DNA of 64,000 bases from Litorivicinus sp. (GTDB taxonomy: Bacteria; Pseudomonadota; Gammaproteobacteria; Pseudomonadales; Litorivicinaceae). The position numbers and the translations under genes are program-made. The DNA is taken from NCBI GenBank assembly GCA_018401755.1, contig JAGYKJ010000007.1, positions 1 through 64,000 on the forward strand. The letters are read 5' to 3'. The notes beneath the pieces are model-generated. The model was not told where the DNA came from. It saw only the letters and a program-made list of their open reading frames with translations, and made no database searches. Positions within the stretch are counted from its first letter, which is position 1; each line of letters begins with the position of its first letter. Below are positions 24,926 to 33,235 of this stretch, one piece after another.

Positions 24926-25939
24926 TTACTGTTTAAAGATCGAATCAAGATCAGAAATAAGATTACGCGGTGTGGCGTGGAGATCACTCACCACCTTTGC
25001 AACCTGGTCAGCTGTCCGTGTCCGAATAACGAGCCCAGCTTTCTTAGCATCTTGCAAGAAAGCGGGGTCTTCCAGCATTGCGGTGAAAGCGTTGCGTAGC
25101 GCGCTTAACCGATCGGCTGGCACATTGCCATGTACATAGAATGCCTGCCCAACCTTCAGTGGCGCTTCTAAGAAGGCCAACATCTTTTGATCGGTGTCAT
25201 TCGTGGCATAGTCACTGGCTTTGGGCACATTCATCAAGTCAGGATGATCGTCACCCATGCGGAACACGTATTTGATTTTGTTGTCACGGACCCAGTCAGG
25301 ATTGGTCGCGAGAAAGCCCTCATAGTAATTTCCGCGCCCACTGATTTCCCCACTTTCCATTGCAAGGTTCATGGCGCCACCACTCTTGTACCCAGGAATG
25401 ACTTTCATCTTGGCGCCACTGATTTTGGCGAGAAAGACTGGGTACTGATAAGAGCTTCCGCCCACACCTGACGAGCCAAAGATGACTTCGGTGTCTCGCA
25501 TTTTCTCCAGTGTGTCTGCCTCTGTGGTATGCCAGACGACCCCAACGTAGGGGCGAACAGCGACGGAGCCCAGCCAATTCACCTGGGTGAAGTCAAACTT
25601 GGTGTTATCCGAGGTCATCGGGACCACGAGGGAGGATGGATGTAACTCGGCGATCACCAAGCCATTATCCGGTGCTGCATTTTGCACGTAGTTTGCCGCT
25701 TTCATTCCGCCGCCGCCCCCACGATCTTCAACGATCACTGTGGGATTGCCAGGAATGTGCCGGCCGATGTGATTGGAAACCAGTAACGCATACGCATAGA
25801 TCGACCCACCGGTACCGGACGGAGCCACCACTGTTACTGTTTTGTCTTTATAAAAATCTGCCACTGCATCGGCTAAACTTACCGAAGCGGCAGTCAAACC
25901 AAGTGTGGCGCAGACCGCCGTGAGTAGGTGCTTTCGCAT
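24926..25939 (-). CDS. tctC: TctC/Bug-family periplasmic binding protein
   Basis: A 337-residue solute receptor with a signal peptide (about 1-23, SVSLADA) and the Bug/TctC core: DKTVTVVAPSGTGGSIYAYALL, NPTVIVEDRGGGGGMKAANYV and the C-terminal FLQDAKKAGL. It binds a carboxylated ligand and hands it to a TctA/TctB permease. AAGGAG fixes the start at 25939, five codons inside the longest frame. It is convergent with the TctA-TctB fusion, an unusual layout, but is the nearest candidate partner. Confidence 0.88.
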   Translation of the reverse strand: MRKHLLTAVCATLGLTAASVSLADAVADFYKDKTVTVVAPSGTGGSIYAYALLVSNHIGRHIPGNPTVIVEDRGGGGGMKAANYVQNAAPDNGLVIAELHPSSLVVPMTSDNTKFDFTQVNWLGSVAVRPYVGVVWHTTEADTLEKMRDTEVIFGSSGVGGSSYQYPVFLAKISGAKMKVIPGYKSGGAMNLAMESGEISGRGNYYEGFLATNPDWVRDNKIKYVFRMGDDHPDLMNVPKASDYATNDTDQKMLAFLEAPLKVGQAFYVHGNVPADRLSALRNAFTAMLEDPAFLQDAKKAGLVIRTRTADQVAKVVSDLHATPRNLISDLDSIFKQ

Positions 25940-26047
25940 GAATAACTCCTTCATTGTTATTGGTTTTACCTATGGTTACTGCAGTACAGAGAAATCTGTC
26001 AGTGATGTCAATGATTCAGGCAGACGAGAAGGGCAGTGCCATGAAAC

Positions 26048-26077
26048 CACCCGGCTTTGGCTCTGCAATGCCGGGTG
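26048..26077 (-). terminator. Weak stem-loop downstream of SDR gene
   Basis: Eight-base arms CACCCGGC / GCCGGGTG with a 14-base loop lie just past the SDR stop on the minus strand. There is no T-run. It could be a terminator or an mRNA-stabilising hairpin before the tctC gene. Confidence 0.35.
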
Positions 26078-26086
26078 ATTGAGCCA

Positions 26087-26971
26087 CTACTTAGGCACTG
26101 TCGGGGGATTTACCGGGGGTAGCCAGGCCTTATCCAATGGAGAGGAACGATTGGGGCGATGGAAAATCGCGGATTCACGACAGCCTTCAGCGGCTACTTG
26201 TGGGTCGATCTGGTGCTGCCAACGATCCCCCACAAATCGACATCCTGTGTAGGCGGCTGACGCCTTGGACACTAACCATACCGAGATTGGTCCAATCGTT
26301 GCCGGGTCGATCCCTTTGCCAGTGAGAGATCCTGTTCCGAATTTTGTATTGACTGCACCGCCAGGACTCAGGGAGTTCACCGTGACGGAGGTTTCATTTA
26401 ATGATTCGGCCCATGCAATCGTGGCGGCATCCAATGCGGCTTTAGATGGTCCATAGGGAGTCCAGGCTTTTTGATGCATCGAGTCTGTTCGCTTTGAAAT
26501 GTTAATAATCCGTCCTTGTGGGGATTTGAGTAATGCCTCCAGCGCTGCATGCACCATCAGATAGGGCCCAGCGATATTGGTTTGAATGATGTCAATCAGT
26601 CCATCAGGATCTTGCAGATGCAGCGGAAGATCACCTTGCCCGCCATGGGCATAGCGGCCCGCTTTCCCCGCATTATTGATCAATGCATCCAGTCCACCGA
26701 AGCGTTCAAGGTGACGATCCACCGCATCCTGACATTGCGTGGGGATGCGGACATCGGATAGCACTGTCAGACAGGGTGTGCCTGCCTCCTCCACTAACTG
26801 CTTTGCTGCCGTAAGCTCTGCAATCATTGCCTCCGAGGTTTCGTCGGAACCAGGTGCCGCTGTGAGTGTTATACCGGCTGCACCTGCACGTGCGCATGCG
26901 TGCGCCATTTCGAGCCCAAGCCCGCGACTGCCGCCTGTGATGAGTAGTGTGAGCCCTGTCAGTTGCATCAT
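26087..26971 (-). CDS. Short-chain dehydrogenase/reductase
   Basis: A 294-residue SDR. The cofactor motif is GGSRGLG, the Asn-Asn-Ala-Gly motif is LINNAGKAG, and the active-site Tyr-Lys pair is in TPYGPSKAAL, with a Ser in INISKRT upstream (catalytic Ser region reads INISK). It oxidises or reduces a hydroxyl/carbonyl with NAD(P). About 35 extra C-terminal residues follow the fold (PNRSSPLDKAW...). The start at 26971 is chosen for its AGGGAG site. It could be co-transcribed with the tctC gene downstream. Substrate unknown. Confidence 0.82.
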   Translation of the reverse strand: MMQLTGLTLLITGGSRGLGLEMAHACARAGAAGITLTAAPGSDETSEAMIAELTAAKQLVEEAGTPCLTVLSDVRIPTQCQDAVDRHLERFGGLDALINNAGKAGRYAHGGQGDLPLHLQDPDGLIDIIQTNIAGPYLMVHAALEALLKSPQGRIINISKRTDSMHQKAWTPYGPSKAALDAATIAWAESLNETSVTVNSLSPGGAVNTKFGTGSLTGKGIDPATIGPISVWLVSKASAAYTGCRFVGDRWQHQIDPQVAAEGCRESAIFHRPNRSSPLDKAWLPPVNPPTVPK

Positions 26972-27164
26972 CTGTTCTCCCTTGTTATCGAATGAAAACA
27001 GAATACCGTGTTGATGCATCATGAAGACAATCTCTTCAAGAAAACCCGCTCAGCTAGTGATATAGAGTCAACAGGACGACCAAATCAGATTGGCATTGGC
27101 CCACTGAGAGGGGTCTCGGTACTCTTCGAGAACAGATTGGGTTGGCCTGGATAAGGAACATTGA

Positions 27165-27362
27165 ATGAAAACAGTACAAACAGTTGTCGGCTTGGGCGCC
27201 TTGGTAGGCGCAGCACAGGTTTTCGCACATCCTGGTGCGCATGCGCACATGGAACCTGTCGTAGGCCTATTGCACCACTTCAGCGGTGATCATTTACTTG
27301 GCACCCTGCTGGTTCCAGCATTGGTTGGTTTAGTCGCTTGGGCGTTGGTCAAGGCGCGCTAA
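27165..27362 (+). CDS. Small His-rich membrane protein
   Basis: A 65-residue protein. Residues 1-21 look like a signal peptide or first span ending AQVFAHP. Next comes a His-rich stretch (HPGAHAH, then LLHHFSGDH) and a C-terminal membrane span (LLGTLLVPALVGLVAWALV). It resembles the tail of HupE/UreJ-type metal transporters but is too short to be one. AAGGA precedes the ATG and a strong terminator follows, so it is a real monocistronic gene. The His cluster suggests metal binding at the membrane. Function unknown. Confidence 0.65.
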   Translation: MKTVQTVVGLGALVGAAQVFAHPGAHAHMEPVVGLLHHFSGDHLLGTLLVPALVGLVAWALVKAR

Positions 27363-27387
27363 ACAAAACGCACTTGCGTTTGGTTGA

Positions 27388-27416
27388 AATGCACTCTTTG
27401 GAGTGCATTTTTTTTG
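27388..27416 (+). terminator. Rho-independent terminator
   Basis: A ten-base stem AAATGCACTC / GAGTGCATTT with loop TTTG runs into eight Ts. Strong intrinsic terminator for the small His-rich protein gene. Confidence 0.88.
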
Positions 27417-27440
27417 CACCACGTTTGTCATCCTAAAAAA

Positions 27441-27460
27441 AGCCCCGCATCAGCGGGGCT
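27441..27460 (-). terminator. Rho-independent terminator of bicupin gene
   Basis: An eight-base stem AGCCCCGC / GCGGGGCT with a four-base loop is flanked by A-runs on the left, which read as a T-run on the minus strand. It ends the bicupin transcript and can also work in the other direction. Confidence 0.82.
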
Positions 27461-27486
27461 TTTCCAGCAAGCTTTTTCAGGCTGCC

Positions 27487-28599
27487 TTAACTCTTCGGCG
27501 GGAGATCCACCAATTCTTTTTCATAGGCTTCGTGCATGTGGCTGCTCAATCCATTCGCTGCGAGTGACTTGGCAAATAGATCACGCACTTCTTGAGATTC
27601 ATCTGCATAGTCGATCTGGTGACCACCAATTCGGCGACTGATCCAGGCCTTCGGCACGCCCTGTGCATTTCGGATGGCAACCCCTTCATATTTGAATGCC
27701 AAGTAACGCGCTGGCGTAGTTCCGGTATTGAAGTGCTGGTGGAACCACATGTTGGGGGGCACGATCATGGTACCCACTTCCCAGTCATAGCGCTCGGGCA
27801 CACCACCTTCTGGCCACATCAGTGAGTACCCAGACCCACTCAAAATGATCACGTGTGCACCGGGACCGTGTGCGTGTGCCTTTTTGTATGTTCCGATTGG
27901 GAACTGCGAGATGTGGCTATTCAACGAGCTCTTCGCGAAGTTGAAACGAATATGTCCACCACCGGCTCCACGCTCTTTGGCCTCGATCAATGGCAAATTG
28001 ACGCCATCTGGAACGAAGTTGGTTTCCAATAGCAGCCCCTTTTGCTCTCCTTTGGCGGAGAAGTAGTCTGGCTCACCATTGAATCGATCCAAGAAGTCGT
28101 AGCGGGTGTTGAAGACAAAATCAGGATCACCATAGGTGTTAATGATTGGAGGTGCATTGGTGACCGAGACAAACCGTGCCGGTTCTTTTCCAGACAGGTT
28201 GTAGTGTTGGTGTACTGTATTAAGGGGAACCGCAAATAAGGCGCCTGGACCCCACTCGAACTCGACTTCAGCACCGGCGAAGTTTTTTACCGTTGTTTTG
28301 CCGTGGCCCGACAAAATCATGATGGTTTCTTCAAACAGTTGGCTCTGTGGTGCGAGCGTACCACCGGCAGGAATCTCACACACATAGCAGTCGTTGGTGG
28401 TGCGTGATGCATCATGGTTGATGTAGACGCCAAGGCCACCACGACGCGCCCATGGCTTTAATTCAACGGTGTTTAAGTTTTGAATATAAAACGCGTCAAT
28501 GACATCAAGACCTTCCTTCCGAATCCACTGCAAATAGGGAGTGTCTTTTTCCTTCGCAAATTTCTTCGCCAGTTCATCAGAGACGATGGCATCTTTCAT
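27487..28599 (-). CDS. Bicupin protein, gentisate-dioxygenase-like fold
   Basis: A 370-residue protein with two cupin barrels. The first (about 70-155) has a weakened metal site (SQLFEETIMILSGHG, NTVHQHYNLSG). The second (about 225-315) has a good metal triad (KAHAHGPGAHVIILSGSGY with His-x-His, and NMWFHQHFN). The fold and length fit ring-cleaving dioxygenases of the gentisate/salicylate type, and the better second site could hold Fe(II). Dioxygenase activity is inference. It is homologous to the tandem bicupins at 43028 and 44251. Divergent from the EutA-like gene across 149 bases, so probably co-regulated with it. It carries its own terminator. Confidence 0.75.
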   Translation of the reverse strand: MKDAIVSDELAKKFAKEKDTPYLQWIRKEGLDVIDAFYIQNLNTVELKPWARRGGLGVYINHDASRTTNDCYVCEIPAGGTLAPQSQLFEETIMILSGHGKTTVKNFAGAEVEFEWGPGALFAVPLNTVHQHYNLSGKEPARFVSVTNAPPIINTYGDPDFVFNTRYDFLDRFNGEPDYFSAKGEQKGLLLETNFVPDGVNLPLIEAKERGAGGGHIRFNFAKSSLNSHISQFPIGTYKKAHAHGPGAHVIILSGSGYSLMWPEGGVPERYDWEVGTMIVPPNMWFHQHFNTGTTPARYLAFKYEGVAIRNAQGVPKAWISRRIGGHQIDYADESQEVRDLFAKSLAANGLSSHMHEAYEKELVDLPPKS

Positions 28600-28748
28600 G
28601 GTTGGGTCCTTCTTATTTCAGCGGGCTTCCCCCGCAAGACTGAAAAGTGTGCGCTCACACGTTGGCGCAAATGGTAGCAATGAAATAGGCTCGGTTTCGG
28701 ATTTAGCACGTCAAAATCAAAACAGAATGGATATGGGGGCGAGAGTTG

Positions 28749-30380
28749 ATGAGCCAGCGGGATTCCGAAGAGCACGTAAAGACCCAGGCAGAGTCGCATG
28801 CGCTCGACGATCACAATTACGGAACCTTTGGCCAGCACCAGCATGTGCCAGGTCAGCATTATGATCATGATCACGATGATGAGTTCGATGACAGTCCGCT
28901 GGAAGATAATCCGTTGTGGCAGCAGGACAATATTTTTCTGTCGACCGTTGGGATCGATATCGGATCCTCGAGTACCCAAGTGGTCTTCTCGCAAGTCCAT
29001 TTAGAGCGGCAGGGTGAGGCCCTGAGCAGTCGATACGTGGTGGTTGAGCGACGGTTGATTTATCAGTCGCCGATATTTTTTACGCCCTATACCGACGGCA
29101 ATCAGATTGATCCGGGCGCCTTGGGTGCATGCATTGATCAAGCCTACAATGAAGCGGACCTTCGCCCGTATGATATCGATATCGGTGTCGTACTGCTGAC
29201 CGGAGAGGCCCTGCGACGCGACAATTCAGAGCAGATTGCACACCTCATTGCACACAAGGGCGGTGAGTTTTTGTCGGCGAGTGCTGGGCATCACATGGAA
29301 TCAGTGTTGGCAGCACACGGGTCTGGGGCAGTTGCCCACTCGGGTACGCAAGGTCAACGTGTCTTGAATGTGGATATCGGCGGAGGCACGACCAAGTTAG
29401 CGCTGATCGACTCTGGACAGGTCACCTCTAGTGCCGCCTTTCATGTGGGCGGACGACTGTTAGTCATTGACGCCGAAGGTACCATCACACGACTCGAGCC
29501 ACGGTTGGTGGAAATTGCGAGAGGTATCGGCATGACGTTGCATCTTGGCGTGAAAGTGGATCCGACCATGATGGCGAAGATCGCGACAGAGATGGCGCGG
29601 ATGGTGGTTGATGTTCTCTGTGGACGCGCTGTACCGGAAGCCACTTGGCTGACAGACCCCCTGGATTTGTCCGAGCCCATGGATGCCATTGTCTTCTCAG
29701 GCGGTGTCTCTGAATATATTCGTGAGCCTGAGCAAACCGGGCATGGCGATATCGGTCTTGCGCTGGGTCAAGCGATCCGCTCTGCGATCGATGCCAGCGC
29801 ATTACCCGCGCCCGTGGTGCCGGCCGATCAAGGAATTCGGGCAACTGCCTTGGGGGCGAGCGAGTTCAATATTCAGGTCAGTGGGAATACCGGACATATT
29901 TCGGATCCCGGCGCATTGTTGCCCCGCAGGAATTTACCGGTGATCAGCGTCCGGGTGTCTGCGGAGACCGCGACCCGGGCGTCAGTCTGCGCGATGTTGG
30001 ATACTGCTGAGGCGCATTTTGATTTAGTCAATTACAGTGAATGCGCGATCGCCATGTCCTGGGATGGGTATTTTGATTACCCCGCTCTGCGTGCCTTGTG
30101 TGAGGGTGTGCGGGATCATATCAATCAATGGGCTGACCATCGCAGGCCACTGTATTTGTTGTTTGATCGCGATCTGGCGCAGAGTGTTGGACGTATTTTG
30201 GTGGACGAGTTGGACGTGACGCGGCCCATACTGGTCCTCGATGGGTTGGTCTTCCGCGCTTTCGAATTTGTGGACCTGGGCCGGATTCGGTTGCCATCGC
30301 GCACAGTGCCAGTCACGGTGAAATCATTGCTGTTTCAAAATCATGGAATGGCGCCTAAAGCACATGAGGAGAGTCTGTGA
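28749..30380 (+). CDS. EutA-like ASKHA ATPase with His-rich N-terminus
   Basis: A 543-residue protein. Residues about 1-60 are a disordered His/Asp-rich tail (QHQHVPGQHYDHDHDDEFDD). From about 65 it is an actin-like ATPase of the EutA family: phosphate-1 motif TVGIDIGSSSTQ, phosphate-2 motif NVDIGGGTTK, adenosine motif VFSGGVSEY, and the family end RNLPV...VPVTVKSLLFQ. EutA uses ATP to expel damaged B12 from ethanolamine ammonia-lyase. No eutB or eutC is in the window, so the client here is unknown. It heads an operon with the 2Fe-2S reductase (4-base overlap). A TTG at 28746 is a poorer alternative start. Confidence 0.85.
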   Translation: MSQRDSEEHVKTQAESHALDDHNYGTFGQHQHVPGQHYDHDHDDEFDDSPLEDNPLWQQDNIFLSTVGIDIGSSSTQVVFSQVHLERQGEALSSRYVVVERRLIYQSPIFFTPYTDGNQIDPGALGACIDQAYNEADLRPYDIDIGVVLLTGEALRRDNSEQIAHLIAHKGGEFLSASAGHHMESVLAAHGSGAVAHSGTQGQRVLNVDIGGGTTKLALIDSGQVTSSAAFHVGGRLLVIDAEGTITRLEPRLVEIARGIGMTLHLGVKVDPTMMAKIATEMARMVVDVLCGRAVPEATWLTDPLDLSEPMDAIVFSGGVSEYIREPEQTGHGDIGLALGQAIRSAIDASALPAPVVPADQGIRATALGASEFNIQVSGNTGHISDPGALLPRRNLPVISVRVSAETATRASVCAMLDTAEAHFDLVNYSECAIAMSWDGYFDYPALRALCEGVRDHINQWADHRRPLYLLFDRDLAQSVGRILVDELDVTRPILVLDGLVFRAFEFVDLGRIRLPSRTVPVTVKSLLFQNHGMAPKAHEESL

Positions 30381-31369
30381 AAATTTCAGTTCAGGGGTCG
30401 GATACGGCATTTGAGTGTGGGGATGATTACATCCTGCGCGCAGCATTGGGTGAGGGCTTGGGATTCCCCTATGAGTGTGGATCGGGATCCTGCGGGAATT
30501 GTCGGTTTGAGCTGATTGAGGGTGACATTATCTACCCCCATGGCACACCGTCGATTTTGACTGAGAAAGATGCGGCCCGAAACCGGCATTTAGCGTGCCA
30601 GTGCAAGCCGACCACTGATCTGAGCATCAAGGTTCGTTTGTTTTCTGAGTACGCACCCTTGCATCAACCCAGCACCTTCCCGGCCACGCTGACTGACGTG
30701 ATCCCAGTGACGCACGATATTTATGAGTTCCAGTTTGAGACCGATGCTGAGCAGCCATTCAGTGCGGGGCAGTATGCGTTGATCGAGCTACCCGGAGTCC
30801 CAGGGGATCGGGCGTATTCAATGTGTAATACGGGCACCGAAGCAAGGCGATGGGATTTCCAAATTAAAAAAGTTCCCAATGGAAAGGCCTCCGTCACCCT
30901 GTTTGACGATGTTCAGGTCGGTCAACAGGTGCATTTGAGTGGCCCCTATGGCCGTGGGTATTTCCGCGGCTTCCGTGGTCGAGATGTAGTACTTGTTGCA
31001 GGTGGTTCTGGCCTATCGCCCATGGTGTCCATTGCTCGAGCTGCAGCGACTGCTGCACGCCACGGTGAGCAGGTATTTTTCTATTATGGTGGTCGTGGCT
31101 TGGTTGATCTGGCAGGTGAGGCCTTTTTGACGCCGCTTGAGGGTTACGGGGACTGGATGCACTACGCGGCGGCACTGAGCGACTCCGGCGATACCGGTTC
31201 GCATTTCAAAGGGTTCGTGCATGATCTAGTGAAATCAGCGCATGGCGATACGCTCACCGGAATGGATGTGTATTTTGCAGGTCCACCCTTAATGGGTGCG
31301 GCGATGGAAGGGATGATTCGGGAGATGAAAATCCCATCGGATCAAGTGTTTTATGATCGGTTTTATTGA
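30377..31369 (+). CDS. 2Fe-2S/FAD/NAD oxidoreductase
   Basis: A 330-residue reductase with an N-terminal plant-type 2Fe-2S domain (Cys34, Cys39, Cys42, Cys74; YECGSGSCGNCRFE and HLACQC), a middle FAD domain (GDRAYSMCNTG) and a C-terminal NAD domain (VAGGSGLSPMVS, VYFAGPPLM). This is the layout of phenol-hydroxylase P5, methane-monooxygenase reductase and CDP-6-deoxyglucoseen reductase. It passes electrons from NADH to a partner, one at a time. GTG start overlaps the EutA-like stop (GTGA). No oxygenase is beside it, so its electron acceptor may be the EutA-like protein's client or a cupin enzyme. Confidence 0.88.
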   Translation: MKISVQGSDTAFECGDDYILRAALGEGLGFPYECGSGSCGNCRFELIEGDIIYPHGTPSILTEKDAARNRHLACQCKPTTDLSIKVRLFSEYAPLHQPSTFPATLTDVIPVTHDIYEFQFETDAEQPFSAGQYALIELPGVPGDRAYSMCNTGTEARRWDFQIKKVPNGKASVTLFDDVQVGQQVHLSGPYGRGYFRGFRGRDVVLVAGGSGLSPMVSIARAAATAARHGEQVFFYYGGRGLVDLAGEAFLTPLEGYGDWMHYAAALSDSGDTGSHFKGFVHDLVKSAHGDTLTGMDVYFAGPPLMGAAMEGMIREMKIPSDQVFYDRFY

Positions 31370-31378
31370 GAGGTCCTG

Positions 31379-32218
31379 ATGGGTGCGCAAAAAATGACGG
31401 TGAATCGTCTTCAGGCGATGAAGACGCGTGGTGAAAAATCGGTAGGTATCGTTGTCTGGGATGCGGAAATGGCTGCGATCGCCGATCAGGCTGGGGCTGA
31501 TTTTCTGATTGTTGGGGATTCCGTGGGGATCAACCTTTGGGGTCAAACCAATACCCTAGAAATCACCCTTGAAGAGCTCATGGTTGCTGCCCGGGCAGTG
31601 CGTCGAGGCGCTCCCAAAGCGCTGGTATGCGTCGATATTCCCTTTGGTCCTGTCCAAGTCAGCGTTGAGGCAGGCGTCGCAGCTGCAGTCCGTTTGGTGA
31701 AGGAGGCCGGTGCCGATCTGGTGAAGATCGATGCGGCACCAGAGTTTCCAGAGGCCGTTCGTGCAGTGACACAGGCGGGAATTCCTGTGTTTGCGCAGAT
31801 GGGGTTAAGCCCCCAAGCGGCCACCAAGTACGGATTCTCGTTGAGTGATTTGCAACAGCCTGACGTGATTGTCCCAGATGCCATGGTGGCGCAGATGGTT
31901 GAGGAAGCAAAAGCCATGGAAGCGGCAGGTGCGGCCATGATCGACTTGACCAACTCAGGACCGGTGGTCGGTGCGGCCGTGACCGAGGCGGTGTCTATTC
32001 CAGTGATTGGTGGGATGGGTGGTGGACCCTGGCTTGACGGGCGTATTCGGATGATGCACGCGGCCATCGGCTATGGCACCAAGTATCTGGAAAACCCTCC
32101 AGAAACCTATGCATATGTGGCGCAAATTGCCAAAGCTGCGATCGATGAACTGATTGCCGATGTTCGTGCCGGGCGTCAAATCAAAGGGGGTATCGCGGTG
32201 CCCAAGAAGGAGAGTTAA
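31379..32218 (+). CDS. PanB-fold protein with altered active site
   Basis: A 279-residue member of the ketopantoate hydroxymethyltransferase (PanB) / isocitrate-lyase barrel superfamily. The metal-ligand positions Asp47 (GDSVG) and Asp86 (DIPFG) and Lys116 are kept. Other PanB residues are changed: the Glu of KLEGG is Asp118, the His of GHLGLTPQ is Gln140 (AQMGLSPQ), and the Glu of LECVP is Thr. It is unlikely to make pantothenate precursor. An aldolase or lyase on a 2-oxoacid is more plausible. It lies ten bases after the reductase gene and four before the hydrolase. Confidence 0.75.
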   Translation: MGAQKMTVNRLQAMKTRGEKSVGIVVWDAEMAAIADQAGADFLIVGDSVGINLWGQTNTLEITLEELMVAARAVRRGAPKALVCVDIPFGPVQVSVEAGVAAAVRLVKEAGADLVKIDAAPEFPEAVRAVTQAGIPVFAQMGLSPQAATKYGFSLSDLQQPDVIVPDAMVAQMVEEAKAMEAAGAAMIDLTNSGPVVGAAVTEAVSIPVIGGMGGGPWLDGRIRMMHAAIGYGTKYLENPPETYAYVAQIAKAAIDELIADVRAGRQIKGGIAVPKKES

Positions 32219-32221
32219 GCG

Positions 32222-33067
32222 ATGGACTTCATCCAAGCCGATGGGATTCGTACTCATTACCGGATTGAAGGATCTGGGCCTGCCTTGTTGATGTTTTCGC
32301 CTGGTGGATTTGATGCCACCTTCGCAAAATGGTCCGGTCTGGGGCTGTATCAACGCATCGGCATCATGGATTATTTGACTGCGCACTTCACCTGCATTGA
32401 GTTTGACCGGCGGGAGTGTGGTCAATCTGGTGGCCGACTTGAGGTGCTCAGTTGGTCTGCGATGGCCCGTCAAGGTGCAGCCCTCGCAACTGCCCTTGGA
32501 TTTGAGCAAGTGCACGTCATGGGTGGTTGTCTTGGATGCGCTCCGGCTGCGCAGTTTGCGCTTGATTACCCAGCACGCACGCGCTCGACTAATCTCATTT
32601 GGCCCGTTGGTGGTGCACGCTATCGGATGCGGAATGTTGGGCGTTTTTCAGAGCATTTGAATTGGGTCGCAGCACAGGGAATTGAGGCACTGATTGCCCG
32701 AGCGCTGGACGCTGATGTGGGCTTCGCGAAAGATGCATTGTTGGGTCCATGGGGCGGGTCATTGCGCATTGACGCTGATTTACGGGATACGCTTGCCGAA
32801 ATCGATGCCCCGCGCTATCAGGCCCTGGTGTCGGGTTCGCTGAATGCGCTATTTATGGCAGATTCAGCAGCAGGGCCTGCTCCCGAGGCGTTGATGCAGA
32901 TGCGCGGTCCTCGGTTGGTGATTCCGGGGGATGATGAGAGCCACGCTCGCTCGGCTGGTCATTTTGTCGCAGAGTGCCTGCCAGGCTGCACATTGATCTC
33001 GGACGCAGTCGCTGATCAAACGCGGGAGCGTATCTTTCACGTATTCGATCAGTTTTATGCGCAATGA
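32222..33067 (+). CDS. Alpha/beta hydrolase with Cys at the nucleophile elbow
   Basis: A 281-residue single-domain alpha/beta hydrolase. The oxyanion region is FSPGGFD, the strand before the cap is FDRRECGQSG, and the nucleophile elbow is MGGCLGCAP with Cys103 where most members have Ser. Cys nucleophiles occur in dienelactone hydrolase. A His near the C-terminus (DDESHARSAGHF) would complete a triad. It could hydrolyse a lactone, ester or C-C bond of a cleavage product. Last gene of the operon that starts with the EutA-like protein. Confidence 0.78.
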   Translation: MDFIQADGIRTHYRIEGSGPALLMFSPGGFDATFAKWSGLGLYQRIGIMDYLTAHFTCIEFDRRECGQSGGRLEVLSWSAMARQGAALATALGFEQVHVMGGCLGCAPAAQFALDYPARTRSTNLIWPVGGARYRMRNVGRFSEHLNWVAAQGIEALIARALDADVGFAKDALLGPWGGSLRIDADLRDTLAEIDAPRYQALVSGSLNALFMADSAAGPAPEALMQMRGPRLVIPGDDESHARSAGHFVAECLPGCTLISDAVADQTRERIFHVFDQFYAQ

Positions 33068-33200
33068 GACCCGAATGGCAAAGAACAAATCGACACCGCG
33101 TGGATCCTCAGACTCTACGCTTCGTTGATTTGTGTCTGTTCTGGGTCTGAGTCTTGCTGCGCGCCACTGCCTCGCCCAGCAAAATTGACTGAAGTCGTCT

Positions 33201-33232
33201 CGGCACGATGCATCTGGTGATGCTGCGTGCCG
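33201..33232. terminator. Stem-loop between convergent genes
   Basis: Outer arms CGGCACG / CGTGCCG and inner arms GCATC / GATGC form a bulged hairpin between the hydrolase and the binding-protein-like gene. There is no T-run, so termination is possible but unproven. Confidence 0.4.
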
Positions 33233-33235
33233 CGA

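Noticed and set aside
27487-28599. Naming the bicupins gentisate 1,2-dioxygenase
   Set aside because: Only fold and second-barrel metal motif agree; substrate residues cannot be verified by eye and the gene context has no maleylpyruvate enzymes.
31543-32067. Long minus-strand frame of 174 codons
   Set aside because: It is the antisense shadow of the PanB-fold gene, with low-complexity Ala/Thr/Ser composition.
31379-32218. Naming this gene panB
   Set aside because: Three catalytic positions differ from true ketopantoate hydroxymethyltransferase.
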